A stretch of DNA of 64,000 nt from Lewinellaceae bacterium (lineage in GTDB: Bacteria > Bacteroidota > Bacteroidia > Chitinophagales > Saprospiraceae). Shown here in pieces: positions 27,674-36,231 of this stretch. Within the stretch, counting starts at the first letter, position 1. Every line of letters begins with the position of its first letter. A model generated the notes under the pieces. It was not told the origin of the DNA, made no database searches, and was given only the letters and a program-made list of their open reading frames with translations. The stretch lies in NCBI GenBank assembly GCA_020636095.1, contig JACJYN010000007.1:186001-250000 (forward strand), in the 5' to 3' direction. The translations under genes and the position numbers were made by a program.

Positions 27674-29806
27674 TTAGCCCCTCGTTTCCTCCCGCTTTCC
27701 GTATGCCAGCGCCAGCCGGATCCGATGGTAAGGCACCTGCTCTCCCAGGTAGTCGAATATATCTTTCAGCTTATAGGGCTCCTGCAGGTAGCGGAGTGAT
27801 TTCAGCACCTTGTCCACCTCCGCCGGGCTGACCATTTCTTCCAGGGTGATGTCGTAACCCTGTTCATAGAGGATGGCCAGGTGAGAATAGATGGTGGACA
27901 GGTTGATCTGCCGCTTGCGGGCAATTTCCTCCACGCTCAGCCCCCGTTGGTACATTTCGTAGGTGACCTGATAGGTAGACGCTTTGCCGTGGCTGCTCGA
28001 CGGCCCGACATACTCAATGATGGCGTCGATAAAGTAGCTTCCGTAGAGCTGCAGCTTGCGTTCGCCGACCCCGTTGATGTTTTTCATTTCCTCGTCGGTC
28101 ATGGGGCGGACGGCGGCCATCTCTTCGAGGGTGGCGTCGTTGAAGACGATGTAGGGCGGTACCCCTCGCTCCTGCGCCAGGTGTTTGCGCAGCTGGCGCA
28201 GTTTTTCGAAGAGCTCGTCGCGCACCCGCTGCGGTTTGGCAGTTTGTTTGGCCCGGGCCTTTTCCGCCTCCTGCCGTTCTTTGATGGTGGCGAAGCGCAC
28301 CAGCTGTACGTTCTCGTTTTCGAACAACACCCGTTGGCTGGCGGGCGTGAGCTTTACCGCTCCGTGCTGGTCGTGGGCGATTTCGATGTAGCCGTAGTTG
28401 AGCAACTGCAACAGGTAGTGCTGCCACTCCAGGAAGGGGATATCGCTACCCGCGCCGTAGGTTTTGAGGTTGTGGTAGCCTCGTTCCAAAATCTCTTTTT
28501 TGCCGGAGCCGCGCAGCACGTCGATCACGGTGCTCATGCCTACGTTTTGGCGCAGGCGGTAGATAGCGGAAAGCGCTTTTTGAGCAATGACCGAACCGTC
28601 GAAAGCCTTGGGTGGGTTTTTACAGATGTCGCAGTTGCCGCAATCCTGCTGCACATCCTCACTGAAGTAGCTGAGCAGGATACGCCGCCGGCAGCCCACC
28701 GCTTCGGCATACTGCCGCATGCGGTCCAACTTGGCGATCTTGACATCCAGCATATCGCTTTCGTTTTTCTTCAGGATGTCTTCCAGCATCATCACATCCT
28801 GATAGCTATAGAAGAGCAGGGTATCCGCGGCGGCTCCGTCGCGGCCCGCCCGCCCGATCTCCTGGTAGTAGCTCTCGATGTTCTTGGGCAGGTTGTAATG
28901 GATGACCCAGCGTACGTTCGATTTGTCGATACCCATGCCGAAGGCCACCGTGGCGCAGATCACCAGTGTATTGTCGTTAATAAAATCCTCCTGGACCTTC
29001 GAGCGTTCATCGGCGTTCATCCCGGCGTGGTAGTGAGCGGCGTCGATGCCGGCGTCCCGCAGTTTTTCCGCCAGTTCTTCGGTGCTGCGCCGGCTGAGGC
29101 AGTAGATGATGCCCGGCTGTTTGGGGCGTTTTTGTATGAAGCGGATGATCTGCTCGCGGCGCTTTTGCCCGGGGCGGACTTCCAGGCTCAGGTTGGGGCG
29201 GTCGAAGGAGGCGATGAAGGTTTTCGGCTCCTTGAGGTGTAGCTGGTTGATGATGTCCTTTCGGGTGAGCTTGTCGGCCGTGGCGGTCAGGGCAATAACC
29301 GGGATATCTTTGAACTCTCCTTTCAGGAAGCGCATCTGGGTGTATTCCGGGCGGAAATCGTGCCCCCAGGAGGAAATGCAGTGCGCCTCGTCGATAGCAA
29401 AGAGGTTGACGGTTGCCCGTTTCAGCAGGGGGATGAAGTTTTGGGAAACCAGTTTTTCCGGTGAGACATACAACAGGTCCAGCTCCCCGTTGAAGAACTG
29501 GTCTTCAACCCGCCGCTGCTCTACATCATCCAGGCTGCTATTGAGGTAGGCGGCGCGGGCGCCGGTGGCAACCAGCCCTTCCACCTGGTCTTTCATCAGG
29601 GAGATAAGCGGAGAAACGACTACTGCCGTACCCGGAAGCGTAATGGCGGGTATCTGGTAACAGGCCGATTTGCCCCCACCGGTGGGCATGAGCACCAGGG
29701 CGTCCTTCCCCTGTCCAATTCGTTCGATGATCTCGGCCTGCATCGGCCGGAACGTATCGTAACCGAAATATTTCTTGAGGGCCTCCTTGGCGGTGGAGAG
29801 GGTCAT
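27674..29806 (-). CDS. recQ: ATP-dependent DNA helicase RecQ
   Basis: 710 residues, full length. SF2 helicase domain: MPTGGGKSACYQIPA (Walker A), FAIDEAHCISSWGHDFRPEY (DEAH box plus aromatic loop), ALTATADKLTRKDI and VAFGMGIDKSNVRWVIHYNLPKNIESYYQEIGRAGRDG (motifs V-VI). The RQC zinc-binding region has CRRRILLSYFSE and CGNCDIC, and an HRDC domain (RKHLAQERGVPPYIVFNDATLEEM) follows. The C-terminal ~100 residues (YQMYQRGLSVEEIARKR..., a helix-turn-helix-like extension) are usual in Bacteroidota RecQ. 3'-5' unwinding in recombination and repair. Confidence 0.95.
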   Translation of the reverse strand: MTLSTAKEALKKYFGYDTFRPMQAEIIERIGQGKDALVLMPTGGGKSACYQIPAITLPGTAVVVSPLISLMKDQVEGLVATGARAAYLNSSLDDVEQRRVEDQFFNGELDLLYVSPEKLVSQNFIPLLKRATVNLFAIDEAHCISSWGHDFRPEYTQMRFLKGEFKDIPVIALTATADKLTRKDIINQLHLKEPKTFIASFDRPNLSLEVRPGQKRREQIIRFIQKRPKQPGIIYCLSRRSTEELAEKLRDAGIDAAHYHAGMNADERSKVQEDFINDNTLVICATVAFGMGIDKSNVRWVIHYNLPKNIESYYQEIGRAGRDGAAADTLLFYSYQDVMMLEDILKKNESDMLDVKIAKLDRMRQYAEAVGCRRRILLSYFSEDVQQDCGNCDICKNPPKAFDGSVIAQKALSAIYRLRQNVGMSTVIDVLRGSGKKEILERGYHNLKTYGAGSDIPFLEWQHYLLQLLNYGYIEIAHDQHGAVKLTPASQRVLFENENVQLVRFATIKERQEAEKARAKQTAKPQRVRDELFEKLRQLRKHLAQERGVPPYIVFNDATLEEMAAVRPMTDEEMKNINGVGERKLQLYGSYFIDAIIEYVGPSSSHGKASTYQVTYEMYQRGLSVEEIARKRQINLSTIYSHLAILYEQGYDITLEEMVSPAEVDKVLKSLRYLQEPYKLKDIFDYLGEQVPYHRIRLALAYGKREETRG

Positions 29807-29871
29807 GGTTTATGATGTTTGATTTATAGTATTTGATGGTAACTGTTTAGGCATTCCGGTTTTATGGTTTT

Positions 29872-29898
29872 CCTGCCTGCTCGCCGCAGGTAGGCAGG
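29872..29898. repeat. Hairpin upstream of recQ
   Basis: CCTGCCT and AGGCAGG flank a 13-base loop. It is the only structure I see in the 370-bp gap 29807-30175 between recQ and the transposase remnant. Confidence 0.4.
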
Positions 29899-30173
29899 TC
29901 GATAAGGCGGCCAGGTGCTTTTGAAGGCATATCAAAAATCGAAAATCCCACAGTCTCCCCAAAGATAAGCATTCTCCTTCCATAAAAAAGGGACAGCTAA
30001 CCCCCTTGTGTCATCTGCTGAAATTGTGGAAACGCATCCTCCTGGCTTTATACTTCACTGATTCACAGGCTGATAAATGGGTCGGGGCTGCCTGCCAAAC
30101 GTCAGCGTGTGCCAACAGTCATTTTTTGTGTCGAACAAAGGGTTAATTTAAATTTGGAACAAAAAATACGATT

Positions 30174-30495
30174 ATGGCCCATTGAGAAGGAAACAGCCGG
30201 GCCTTGCGAATAGAGCTGTGCCTGGAAGAACGGGTATCGGCGGACAACCCGGTGCGCTTGATAGACGGCTACGTGGACAGCCTGGATTTAGAAGAAATGG
30301 GCTTTAGCCACGTTGTGCCGCCGGAAAGGGGCAGCCCACCTTACCACCCTGGGGATTTGCTCAAGCTATATGTTTATGGCTATTCCAACCGGGTGCGTTC
30401 TTCGCACTTGTTGGAGCGGGTGGGCGAAGTGAACATAGAATTGTGGTGGCTATTGAGCGGGTTACGGCCTTCGTGCCGGACCATAGCGCGCTTTC
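30174..30495 (+). pseudogene. IS1182-type transposase, N-terminal remnant
   Basis: Reads MAH-stop-EGNSRALRIELCLEERVSADNPVRLIDGYVDSLDLEEMGFSHVVPPERGSPPYHPGDLLKLYVYGYSNRVRSSHLLERVGEVNIELWWLLSGLRPSCRTIARF, which is the DUF772 N-terminal domain of IS1182-family transposases. An in-frame TGA is at codon 4. At about 30495 the match ends abruptly and the DNA continues as the 3' end of a sulfatase on the opposite strand, so the catalytic DDE domain is gone. Confidence 0.8.
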
Positions 30496-31670
30496 CTCTG
30501 GGAGTGTGGCCGGTAAGGTTGGTGCGAAAACTTCTGCCCTGCAAAAACTTCGGAGGCGACAGCCCGGCATAATCGTCGAATAAGGCGGAGAAATCTACAT
30601 TGAGGATGATATCGTCGACCCGGGCCCCTGCTTTTATCTCTTTGGGGTAACGGATTACAAAAGGCATGCGCAGGGATTCTTCGTAGAACAAGCGCTTGTC
30701 AAAAAAACCATGCTCCCCGAGGAAGTATCCCTGGTCGGACGTGTAGATGGCCACGGTGTTTTGGCTCAGGCCACTTTCTTCCAAATAACCAAGCAATTTT
30801 CCTATGTTTTCATCTATTGCAGCGCCACAGCGCAGGTAGTCTTTAATAAACTTCTGATAGTTTTTTTCGGGCCTGAACGCTGTCCAACCCCTCGGTGGTA
30901 AAAGGCAAACCGGGGTATTCCATCCTGGAACTATCGGGGCGCCGGGAGGCTGCCATCCAACGCCGGGCCAGCTCATCCATTTTCTGGCCGACAAAGCTTC
31001 TTCCGGTAGCGTCCGGCCCAAAATCATAAAGGGAAGCCGGTTCGGGAATTTCCTGGCCTTCATACAGTTCCTTCCATCTTTCCGGGTAGTCAAAGGGTTC
31101 ATGGGTAGCTTTGAAGTGGGCCATCAGGAAAAACGGCTTTTCCGGATCTCTGTTTTTTAGCCATTCCACCGACAGCCCGGTGATGACGTCGGTAGAAAAA
31201 CCTGCGTATGGTTTTCCTCCTTCCGATCCATCTTCCCAATGGCCCGGGGATTTTAGCAAGGGGGCGTGGTATCTTCCCTGTCCGGGCAATACGAGAAAAT
31301 AGTCAAACCCGGAGGGTTGTTTTTTAAGATGCGAGTAACTATTCAGCAATTCGCAGTTCGCTATTCGCAGTTCGCAAGAACCTGCCCAAAACTGGGCTTA
31401 AAGCAAAGAACTGGTTCATCAAGCCTGGATTCCTGCTTTTAAGGGCATTGCAGAGCGAATAGCGAACTGCTAAAAGCGAACTGCTGAATAGTCACAGATG
31501 CGATTTAGTTTACAGTGTACTTAGCAATATTCATGCTATCGGGGCCGAGCGCCTCCGCCAGGGTGTAGACGCCATTCCGATGGCTGGCTGATCCACTCCC
31601 AAAAGAGATGAAATAAATGAGGAGAAGCCTTGCAATTTGTTTCAACTTTTTGATTTTTCCAATTTCATCA
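30495..31670 (-). pseudogene. Sulfatase, broken by deletions, frameshift and element insertion
   Basis: A 5' piece (about 31662 down to 31504) encodes a signal peptide (KKLKQIARLLLIYFISFGSGSA) joined to SHRNGVYTLAEALGPDSMNIAK. Normally about 50-60 residues with the formylglycine C/S-x-P-x-R site lie between these. The reading frame then stops and a family A element follows (31335-31495). The main piece resumes HLKKQPSGFDYFLVLPGQGRYHAP ... PFFLMAHFKATHEPFDYP, then after another frameshift VAIYTSDQGYFLGEHGFFDKRLFYEESLRMPFVIRYP, ending at the junction with the IS1182 remnant. The family is secreted type I sulfatases acting on sulfated polysaccharides. Without the catalytic site it cannot function. 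Confidence 0.82.
31335..31495. mobile_element. Miniature palindromic element, family A, copy 3
   Basis: 161 bp, ends GTAACTATTCAGCA / TGCTGAATAGTCAC, with extended arms rich in TTCGC(A/T)GTTCGC. A perfect 8-bp direct repeat AGATGCGA lies immediately outside both ends (31327-31334, 31496-31503), a convincing target-site duplication inside the sulfatase sequence. A solo right end of the same family (GGCTGAATAGTTAC) is at 31685-31698. Confidence 0.8.
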
Positions 31671-31805
31671 AAACAAGGGCCAATGGCTGAATAGTTACGT
31701 TAGTGATTTAGTATGGTAGTTGTTGCCTACGCTTAGGCTGTGCTTTGAGTGTGCCCAACATTGTAAACCAAAGATAGGAAATAAAAGCAGAGAGGAAAAG
31801 TCTTC

Positions 31806-32498
31806 TCACCGCAACATTCTCGAATAAATGGCCTTCAGCCGGGGCAACCCAACCAGCCCCCACGACCACAAATTATACACTACAAAATTGGCGAACTGCA
31901 CCCGCAACCAGCTGTTGTGTTCGTACTTCCGGGCGGAGACGGTGCATTTACAAGGCAGCATGGCGAAATCGTACCCCTTTTTTTTTGCCCGGCGCAAAAA
32001 TTCGTACTCCTCCATGATGATGTGACTCGGGTTGTAGCCGCCGAGGGCGAAATAGGTTTCCCGGCGGATGAAGAACGTCCGGTCGCCGCCCTGAGTGAAA
32101 AACCAGCGGAAGCGGGTGCAAAAAGCATTGATGCGCAGGAGGAAGCTGGAAGAGTCGAAGTTGTATTGGAAATTGCCCATCTGCCAGCCGTCGGCCAGGG
32201 CCTTTTCGATTTCTTCTACGAAGGATTCAGGGGGCAGGGTATCGGCGTGTACGAAGTAGAGGATATGCTCTTTGCTTTGCTCCGCCCCGAAGTGCAGCTG
32301 CGCTCCCCGCCCTTTTTGAGGGGAAAGCATAACTTTAGCGCCCGCCTCCCCGGCTTTTTTCACTGTATCGTCGGTGCTGCCGCCATCAACTACCAGGATT
32401 TCTTCAATTGCGGCCCCGCCAAATCGCCGGATGTGCCGGATCGTTTTATCAATACAAATCGCTTCGTTATAAGTGGGAATAATGACTGAAAACTTCAT
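31806..32498 (-). CDS. Family 2 glycosyltransferase (TIGR04283-like)
   Basis: 230 residues, GT-A fold. The start MKFSVIIPTYNEAICIDKTI, nucleotide-binding EILVVDGGSTDDTV, the DxD-like YFVHADTLPP and GGDRTFFIRRETYFALGGY plus EEYEFLRRAKKKG are characteristic of the TIGR04283 family. It lacks a transmembrane region except a weak C-terminal hydrophobic stretch (FANFVVYNLWSWGLVGLP). Acceptor and product cannot be told. Four 77-bp tandem repeats begin about 10 bases upstream of its start codon and may affect its expression. Confidence 0.85.
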   Translation of the reverse strand: MKFSVIIPTYNEAICIDKTIRHIRRFGGAAIEEILVVDGGSTDDTVKKAGEAGAKVMLSPQKGRGAQLHFGAEQSKEHILYFVHADTLPPESFVEEIEKALADGWQMGNFQYNFDSSSFLLRINAFCTRFRWFFTQGGDRTFFIRRETYFALGGYNPSHIIMEEYEFLRRAKKKGYDFAMLPCKCTVSARKYEHNSWLRVQFANFVVYNLWSWGLVGLPRLKAIYSRMLR

Positions 32499-32507
32499 GG
32501 GTGTTGG

Positions 32508-32818
32508 ATTTTTATCCCGTGGGCGGCCTTCGAAGTAACCCGCATCCTGCCTCCTCGTGCCGCGATCATCCTGATCGCTGGGCGGTTTTTATCCCGTGGT
32601 GCGGCCTTCGAAGTAACCCGCATCCTACCTCCTCGTGCCGCGATCATCCTGATCGCTGGGCGGTTTTTATCCCGTGGGCGGCCTTCGAAGTAACCCGCAT
32701 CCTACCTCCTCGTGCCGCGATCATCCTGATCGCTGGGCGGTTTTTATCCCGTGGGCGGCCTTCGAAGTAACCCGCATCCTCCCTCCTCGTGCCGCGATCA
32801 TCCTGATCGCTGGGCGGC
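32508..32818. repeat. Four tandem 77-bp repeats
   Basis: The anchor TTTATCCCGT recurs at 32511, 32588, 32666 and 32743 (spacings 77, 78, 77). Units are nearly identical; unit two has one extra base and there are single-base changes. Each unit contains GCGATCA-TCC-TGATCGC, a perfect 7-bp stem with a 3-base loop. The array occupies most of the gap between the glycosyltransferase and the barrel gene. Rest of 32819-32902: nothing seen. Confidence 0.9.
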
Positions 32819-32902
32819 GGAGTACACCAGCCTGCCGCTCGAAATAGTCAAACAAAGAAGCCTCGACGGCCTACAGGCACGGATCAACCCCCTACACCTG
32901 CC

Positions 32903-33955
32903 TCATTTACCAACAAACGCGCGCAACCCTAAGCCCCCAACAAGGTTGTCCTCCCAGCCGGTATCCGTTTTTATATCTCTGACGCCCTGGTAGCCCAGGA
33001 ACGCCTCCAATGCCATATAGGAAGACAGGAAGAAGTCGACACCCATGCTCCCGCGCAGCCGGAAGGGGTACTCGTTGTTAAAGCTGTTGCGTTGAAACGC
33101 TGCACCGGCCATGCCTTCAGCAAATACCTTGAACTTGTCGTCCGGGTTGAGGTATAGGCGGAGGAAAGGGTGGAGCCCTACGCTGAGGTCAAACTCATCG
33201 AGGATGACGCCGCCGCCCACTTCCTGCTGTCCACTGGTGAAGGTGAATCCACCGCCCACCATCCAGCGGGGATCGAATTGGTACCCTATAACCGGGTAGA
33301 TCGCGAATACGGGGCCGCTACCGGTATCATTGTTGGAAATATTCCATTGGAAGGAACCCTGGCCCCCGATCATCATCAGGCCTCTGGCCATGGCGGGGTT
33401 GGCACGGCCCAGGCTTTCTCCTTCAGGGGGAAGGAAGAAGAACAGGCCGACGTTGGCCAGGATATTTGTCCGGGGATCGGCTTCTTCTTCGTCAAACCAC
33501 TGTACACCTGCCTGCCCTTCGATAGCCGCCGAAGGGCCCAGGAACCAATCTATTCCACCTCCCAGGAAAAAGCCCCAGAGGTTGTGGTTGAAATTCAGTT
33601 CGGCTACATCAAAGTTGAAATCGCGGCTTCCCAGAAAGGCTTCTCCGGCCAGAAAGGGAACCCATTTGCCATTGTCCTCAAAAAAGTAGCGGGTAAACAA
33701 ACCGAAGTACTGGGCTGTAATATCGGGCCCGTTGCTGCGGAAGCGACTAAATTGCTGGCGGTGGACGAATCCACCCAGCGTAAGGTTCTCGTCGAGCAGA
33801 ATGCCGGCCCGGGCGTTGTAATCCTGGACGCTGTAAGCATCCAGGTTGGAAAGCAATGACCCATCGCCGGCAGCGAAAAGCGTTTTGGGCTGCATCTGTC
33901 CGCAGAGCTGCCAGCAAAGGGCGCTGAAAAAGGAAAGGATGAGTAGCTTTTTCAT
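32903..33955 (-). CDS. Outer-membrane beta-barrel protein
   Basis: 350 residues. Signal peptide MKKLLILSFFSALCWQLCGQ, then alternating aromatic/hydrophobic strands through to a C-terminal strand ending LGLRAFVGK. It contains ITAQYFGLFTRYFFEDNGKWVPFLAGEAFLGS, a typical barrel stretch, and no enzymatic motif. Start is the ATG at 33955 that begins the signal peptide; the frame is open to 34015. Likely an outer-membrane protein of unknown role. Confidence 0.75.
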   Translation of the reverse strand: MKKLLILSFFSALCWQLCGQMQPKTLFAAGDGSLLSNLDAYSVQDYNARAGILLDENLTLGGFVHRQQFSRFRSNGPDITAQYFGLFTRYFFEDNGKWVPFLAGEAFLGSRDFNFDVAELNFNHNLWGFFLGGGIDWFLGPSAAIEGQAGVQWFDEEEADPRTNILANVGLFFFLPPEGESLGRANPAMARGLMMIGGQGSFQWNISNNDTGSGPVFAIYPVIGYQFDPRWMVGGGFTFTSGQQEVGGGVILDEFDLSVGLHPFLRLYLNPDDKFKVFAEGMAGAAFQRNSFNNEYPFRLRGSMGVDFFLSSYMALEAFLGYQGVRDIKTDTGWEDNLVGGLGLRAFVGK

Positions 33956-34045
33956 GAGCGTATTTTTAAGAAGTACCAATTGGAATGGAGGAACCCGGGA
34001 AACGGGCCCATCCATAAAAACACCTTCGTAACCAAATTGTGTGTA

Positions 34046-34906
34046 CTAATGATATTGCCGCGCCAGTTCCCCCATTGCTTCTCCTATCTTTCTCGGCTGG
34101 TACCCCAGGGCGAAGGCCCGTTCACTGCTCAGGCTGACATCTGTAGGGCGGGGAGCGGGCATCGCCACCTCGGCCTGCTTTCCGGGCTGCACCAGCCGTT
34201 CGTCTACGCCAAAGGCACGGGCGATGTGGAGCGCCATGTCGAAGCGGGAAACCGGCTCGGGCCCGCCCAGGTGGTAAAAACCGGTGGCGCCCAGGTCCAG
34301 CAGGAGGGCCAGGCCGAGGGCGGCATCCTGCACGTAGACAGGGGTGCGGTACTCATCGACAAAAGCAGACAGGGGGTTGCCGCCCTTCAGTTTTTCCACC
34401 CATTCTTTTAGGAAATTGTTGCCCCAGCCGTACATCAGCGGCAGGCGGACGATGGTCGCTTCCGGATAGGCCAGCAACACGCCTTGCTCCGCCGCCGCCT
34501 TCTGCATACCGTAGGTGCAGATAGGGGAGGGGGCCCAGTCTTCCTCGTAAGGGGCATTTTGCCCGTCAAAGACCAGGTCGGTGGAGGTGAACAGAAATGG
34601 GATGCCGGCATTCCGGGCGTAGGCCGCCAGTGTGATCGCCGCGTCGACATTGATCACCTGTGATTCCTTGGGGTTGAGTTCACACCAGTTGGGGCTGGCG
34701 GCGGCCGCCAGGTGCAATATGGCGCTGGGCCGGAGTTGCTCCAGCTTTTTCAAAACCTCCTCCCGGTCGAAAAGGTCGAGCTGCTCAGCGGGAAGGGCCG
34801 GCTTCTTCCGGTTGTAAGTACCGGTGAAAGGGCGCCCCCGTTCGGTAAACAACTGGCCCAGATGGGAACCAAGAAAGCCGGCAACACCAGTGATGAGTAT
34901 AGACAC
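34046..34906 (-). CDS. NAD(P)-dependent sugar-nucleotide reductase/epimerase (RmlD-like)
   Basis: About 286 residues, extended SDR superfamily. The Rossmann glycine motif is ITGVAGFLGSHL, the cofactor region ILHLAAAASPNWCELNPKESQVINVDA, and the catalytic set is STDLVFDG with YGMQKAAAE (Tyr-x3-Lys). HLGGPEPVSRFDMALHIA resembles dTDP-4-dehydrorhamnose reductase (RmlD) and related sugar reductases. Preferred start is GTG 34906 (VSILITG), 5 bases beyond the upstream stop; ATG at 34936 would overlap that gene. The exact substrate is uncertain. Confidence 0.82.
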   Translation of the reverse strand: MSILITGVAGFLGSHLGQLFTERGRPFTGTYNRKKPALPAEQLDLFDREEVLKKLEQLRPSAILHLAAAASPNWCELNPKESQVINVDAAITLAAYARNAGIPFLFTSTDLVFDGQNAPYEEDWAPSPICTYGMQKAAAEQGVLLAYPEATIVRLPLMYGWGNNFLKEWVEKLKGGNPLSAFVDEYRTPVYVQDAALGLALLLDLGATGFYHLGGPEPVSRFDMALHIARAFGVDERLVQPGKQAEVAMPAPRPTDVSLSSERAFALGYQPRKIGEAMGELARQYH

Positions 34907-34910
34907 AGGC

Positions 34911-35921
34911 TTATTGTTTAATGATCTTGCGCGCAAAGATACGGTTTCCAGTTATGCCTTGCAGGAAATAAATGCCGCGGGGCAGGCCGGCCAGCGAAAC
35001 CTGAGAAGGCAATTGAACCGCCCGCCATTCCATGAGTACCTGGCCGTTGCTGTTGCGCAAGGCAAAATGTACCGGTACCCCGGCGGTTCCGTCTAATCTG
35101 AGCATTCCGGATGTGGGGTTGGGGCTTGCGCGGAACAGAGCCGGATCAATATCAGGCAACAACCCGGATGTAGTTTCCACCAGCACTTGCAGCAGGATCA
35201 GCTTTTCTCCGATCACCGCCTGGCCCCGCCATTCTTTTGCCTGTATTCCAAATACGTAACGGCCTGGAAGGCAGGGGGCCTCCCAGCTAAAGTCTCCGGT
35301 GACGGCGTCGATGCGGAGGTTGTTGGTGCAGTTGTCAAATTCCTGAGGAAAAAGGTAGGCTGTGGCGTCGGTTGGTTCCACCAGGCTGTAGGTGAGGCTG
35401 TCGCCCTCAGAGTCATAGAGATTGGGGTTGTAGTTGAACGCTGTCCCGGTTCTGCCAATATCAATAGCCGGTTGCAACATTACCGCTGAGGAATTGGATC
35501 CTTGAAATTGTGGGTCGAGGAGCGTGTAGGTATTGTGGATTCGGATGGGAATATCCTCCTGGGATTGAAAATTGAGCACCTCCCTGGAATAACAGCATTC
35601 TTCGATGGTCAACACATAGGTACCTCTCGATGGGTAGGTATGGTTCGTTATGTAAACGCCCAGGGCTGTATTGCTTTCCAATTGATAAGCAAATTCAAGC
35701 GGGACGGGGCTACAAATTCCATCTCCCCAGCACAATTCGATCTCAGCGGGGACATCGGCTGGTTCCACGCCATTAAAAAAGAGATTGACGCTCGCCCTGA
35801 TCGTTAGCGAGCTGAAAACATCGCCCACCTGTTCGACTGAAATATCCCCGCCCCAAATTTCAGGCTGGGCAAAACCGGAAGTGCAAAGCGTCAGAAGGAG
35901 AGAAGTAATCATAGCTTTCAT
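34911..35921 (-). CDS. Secreted T9SS cargo protein
   Basis: 336 residues with a signal peptide (MKAMITSLLLTLCTSGFAQ) and a C-terminal type A sorting domain (FRASPNPTSGMLRLDG ... LPRGIYFLQGITGNRIFARKIIKQ), so secreted by the type IX system. The middle (HTYPSRGTYVLTIEECCYSREVLNF, YDSEGDSLTYSLVEPT, GDFSWEAPCLPGRYVFGIQAKEWR) resembles the PKD/gliding-motility-type domains common in Bacteroidota surface proteins. No catalytic residues seen. Confidence 0.85.
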   Translation of the reverse strand: MKAMITSLLLTLCTSGFAQPEIWGGDISVEQVGDVFSSLTIRASVNLFFNGVEPADVPAEIELCWGDGICSPVPLEFAYQLESNTALGVYITNHTYPSRGTYVLTIEECCYSREVLNFQSQEDIPIRIHNTYTLLDPQFQGSNSSAVMLQPAIDIGRTGTAFNYNPNLYDSEGDSLTYSLVEPTDATAYLFPQEFDNCTNNLRIDAVTGDFSWEAPCLPGRYVFGIQAKEWRGQAVIGEKLILLQVLVETTSGLLPDIDPALFRASPNPTSGMLRLDGTAGVPVHFALRNSNGQVLMEWRAVQLPSQVSLAGLPRGIYFLQGITGNRIFARKIIKQ

Positions 35922-36035
35922 ATAAGAAGTGATTTTTATTTAAGAGTGAACGTCAACCTGCCGATTTTTGAACAGCCTACCCAGCAGGATAAACCGTTTT
36001 TTAGATTTATGTTTCCTACCCCAAAAGAAATACCC

Positions 36036-36043
36036 TACATTTG
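36036..36043 (+). promoter_or_regulatory. Bacteroidota-type -7 element
   Basis: TACATTTG matches TAnnTTTG, with a TTCC/TTTC near the -33 spacing. It lies about 190 bases before the BatA-domain gene, implying a long leader if used. The gap 35922-36231 holds nothing else I can name. Confidence 0.35.
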
Positions 36044-36231
36044 CGTTCCTTGAAAGAGGCACAGGCGGAAACCGAACAACAACGCAACCTACCCCCGGCA
36101 AAGTTGTTATTTAATTCAGTTTGATTGGCCGGGGATTAAGCCCGGAAAACCAGTTACATTTTATCTTGCCCCGGGGCATCCGGAGATAAAATGCAACAAA
36201 AAATAAATAAACGCAACCGCAACCATATACT

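Noticed and set aside
27881..29242. 453-codon plus-strand ORF opposite recQ
   Set aside because: Antisense shadow of a well-recognised helicase gene; no motif or start context of its own.
32508..32818. CRISPR array
   Set aside because: The 77-bp units are contiguous with no unique spacers between them, and no cas gene is nearby.
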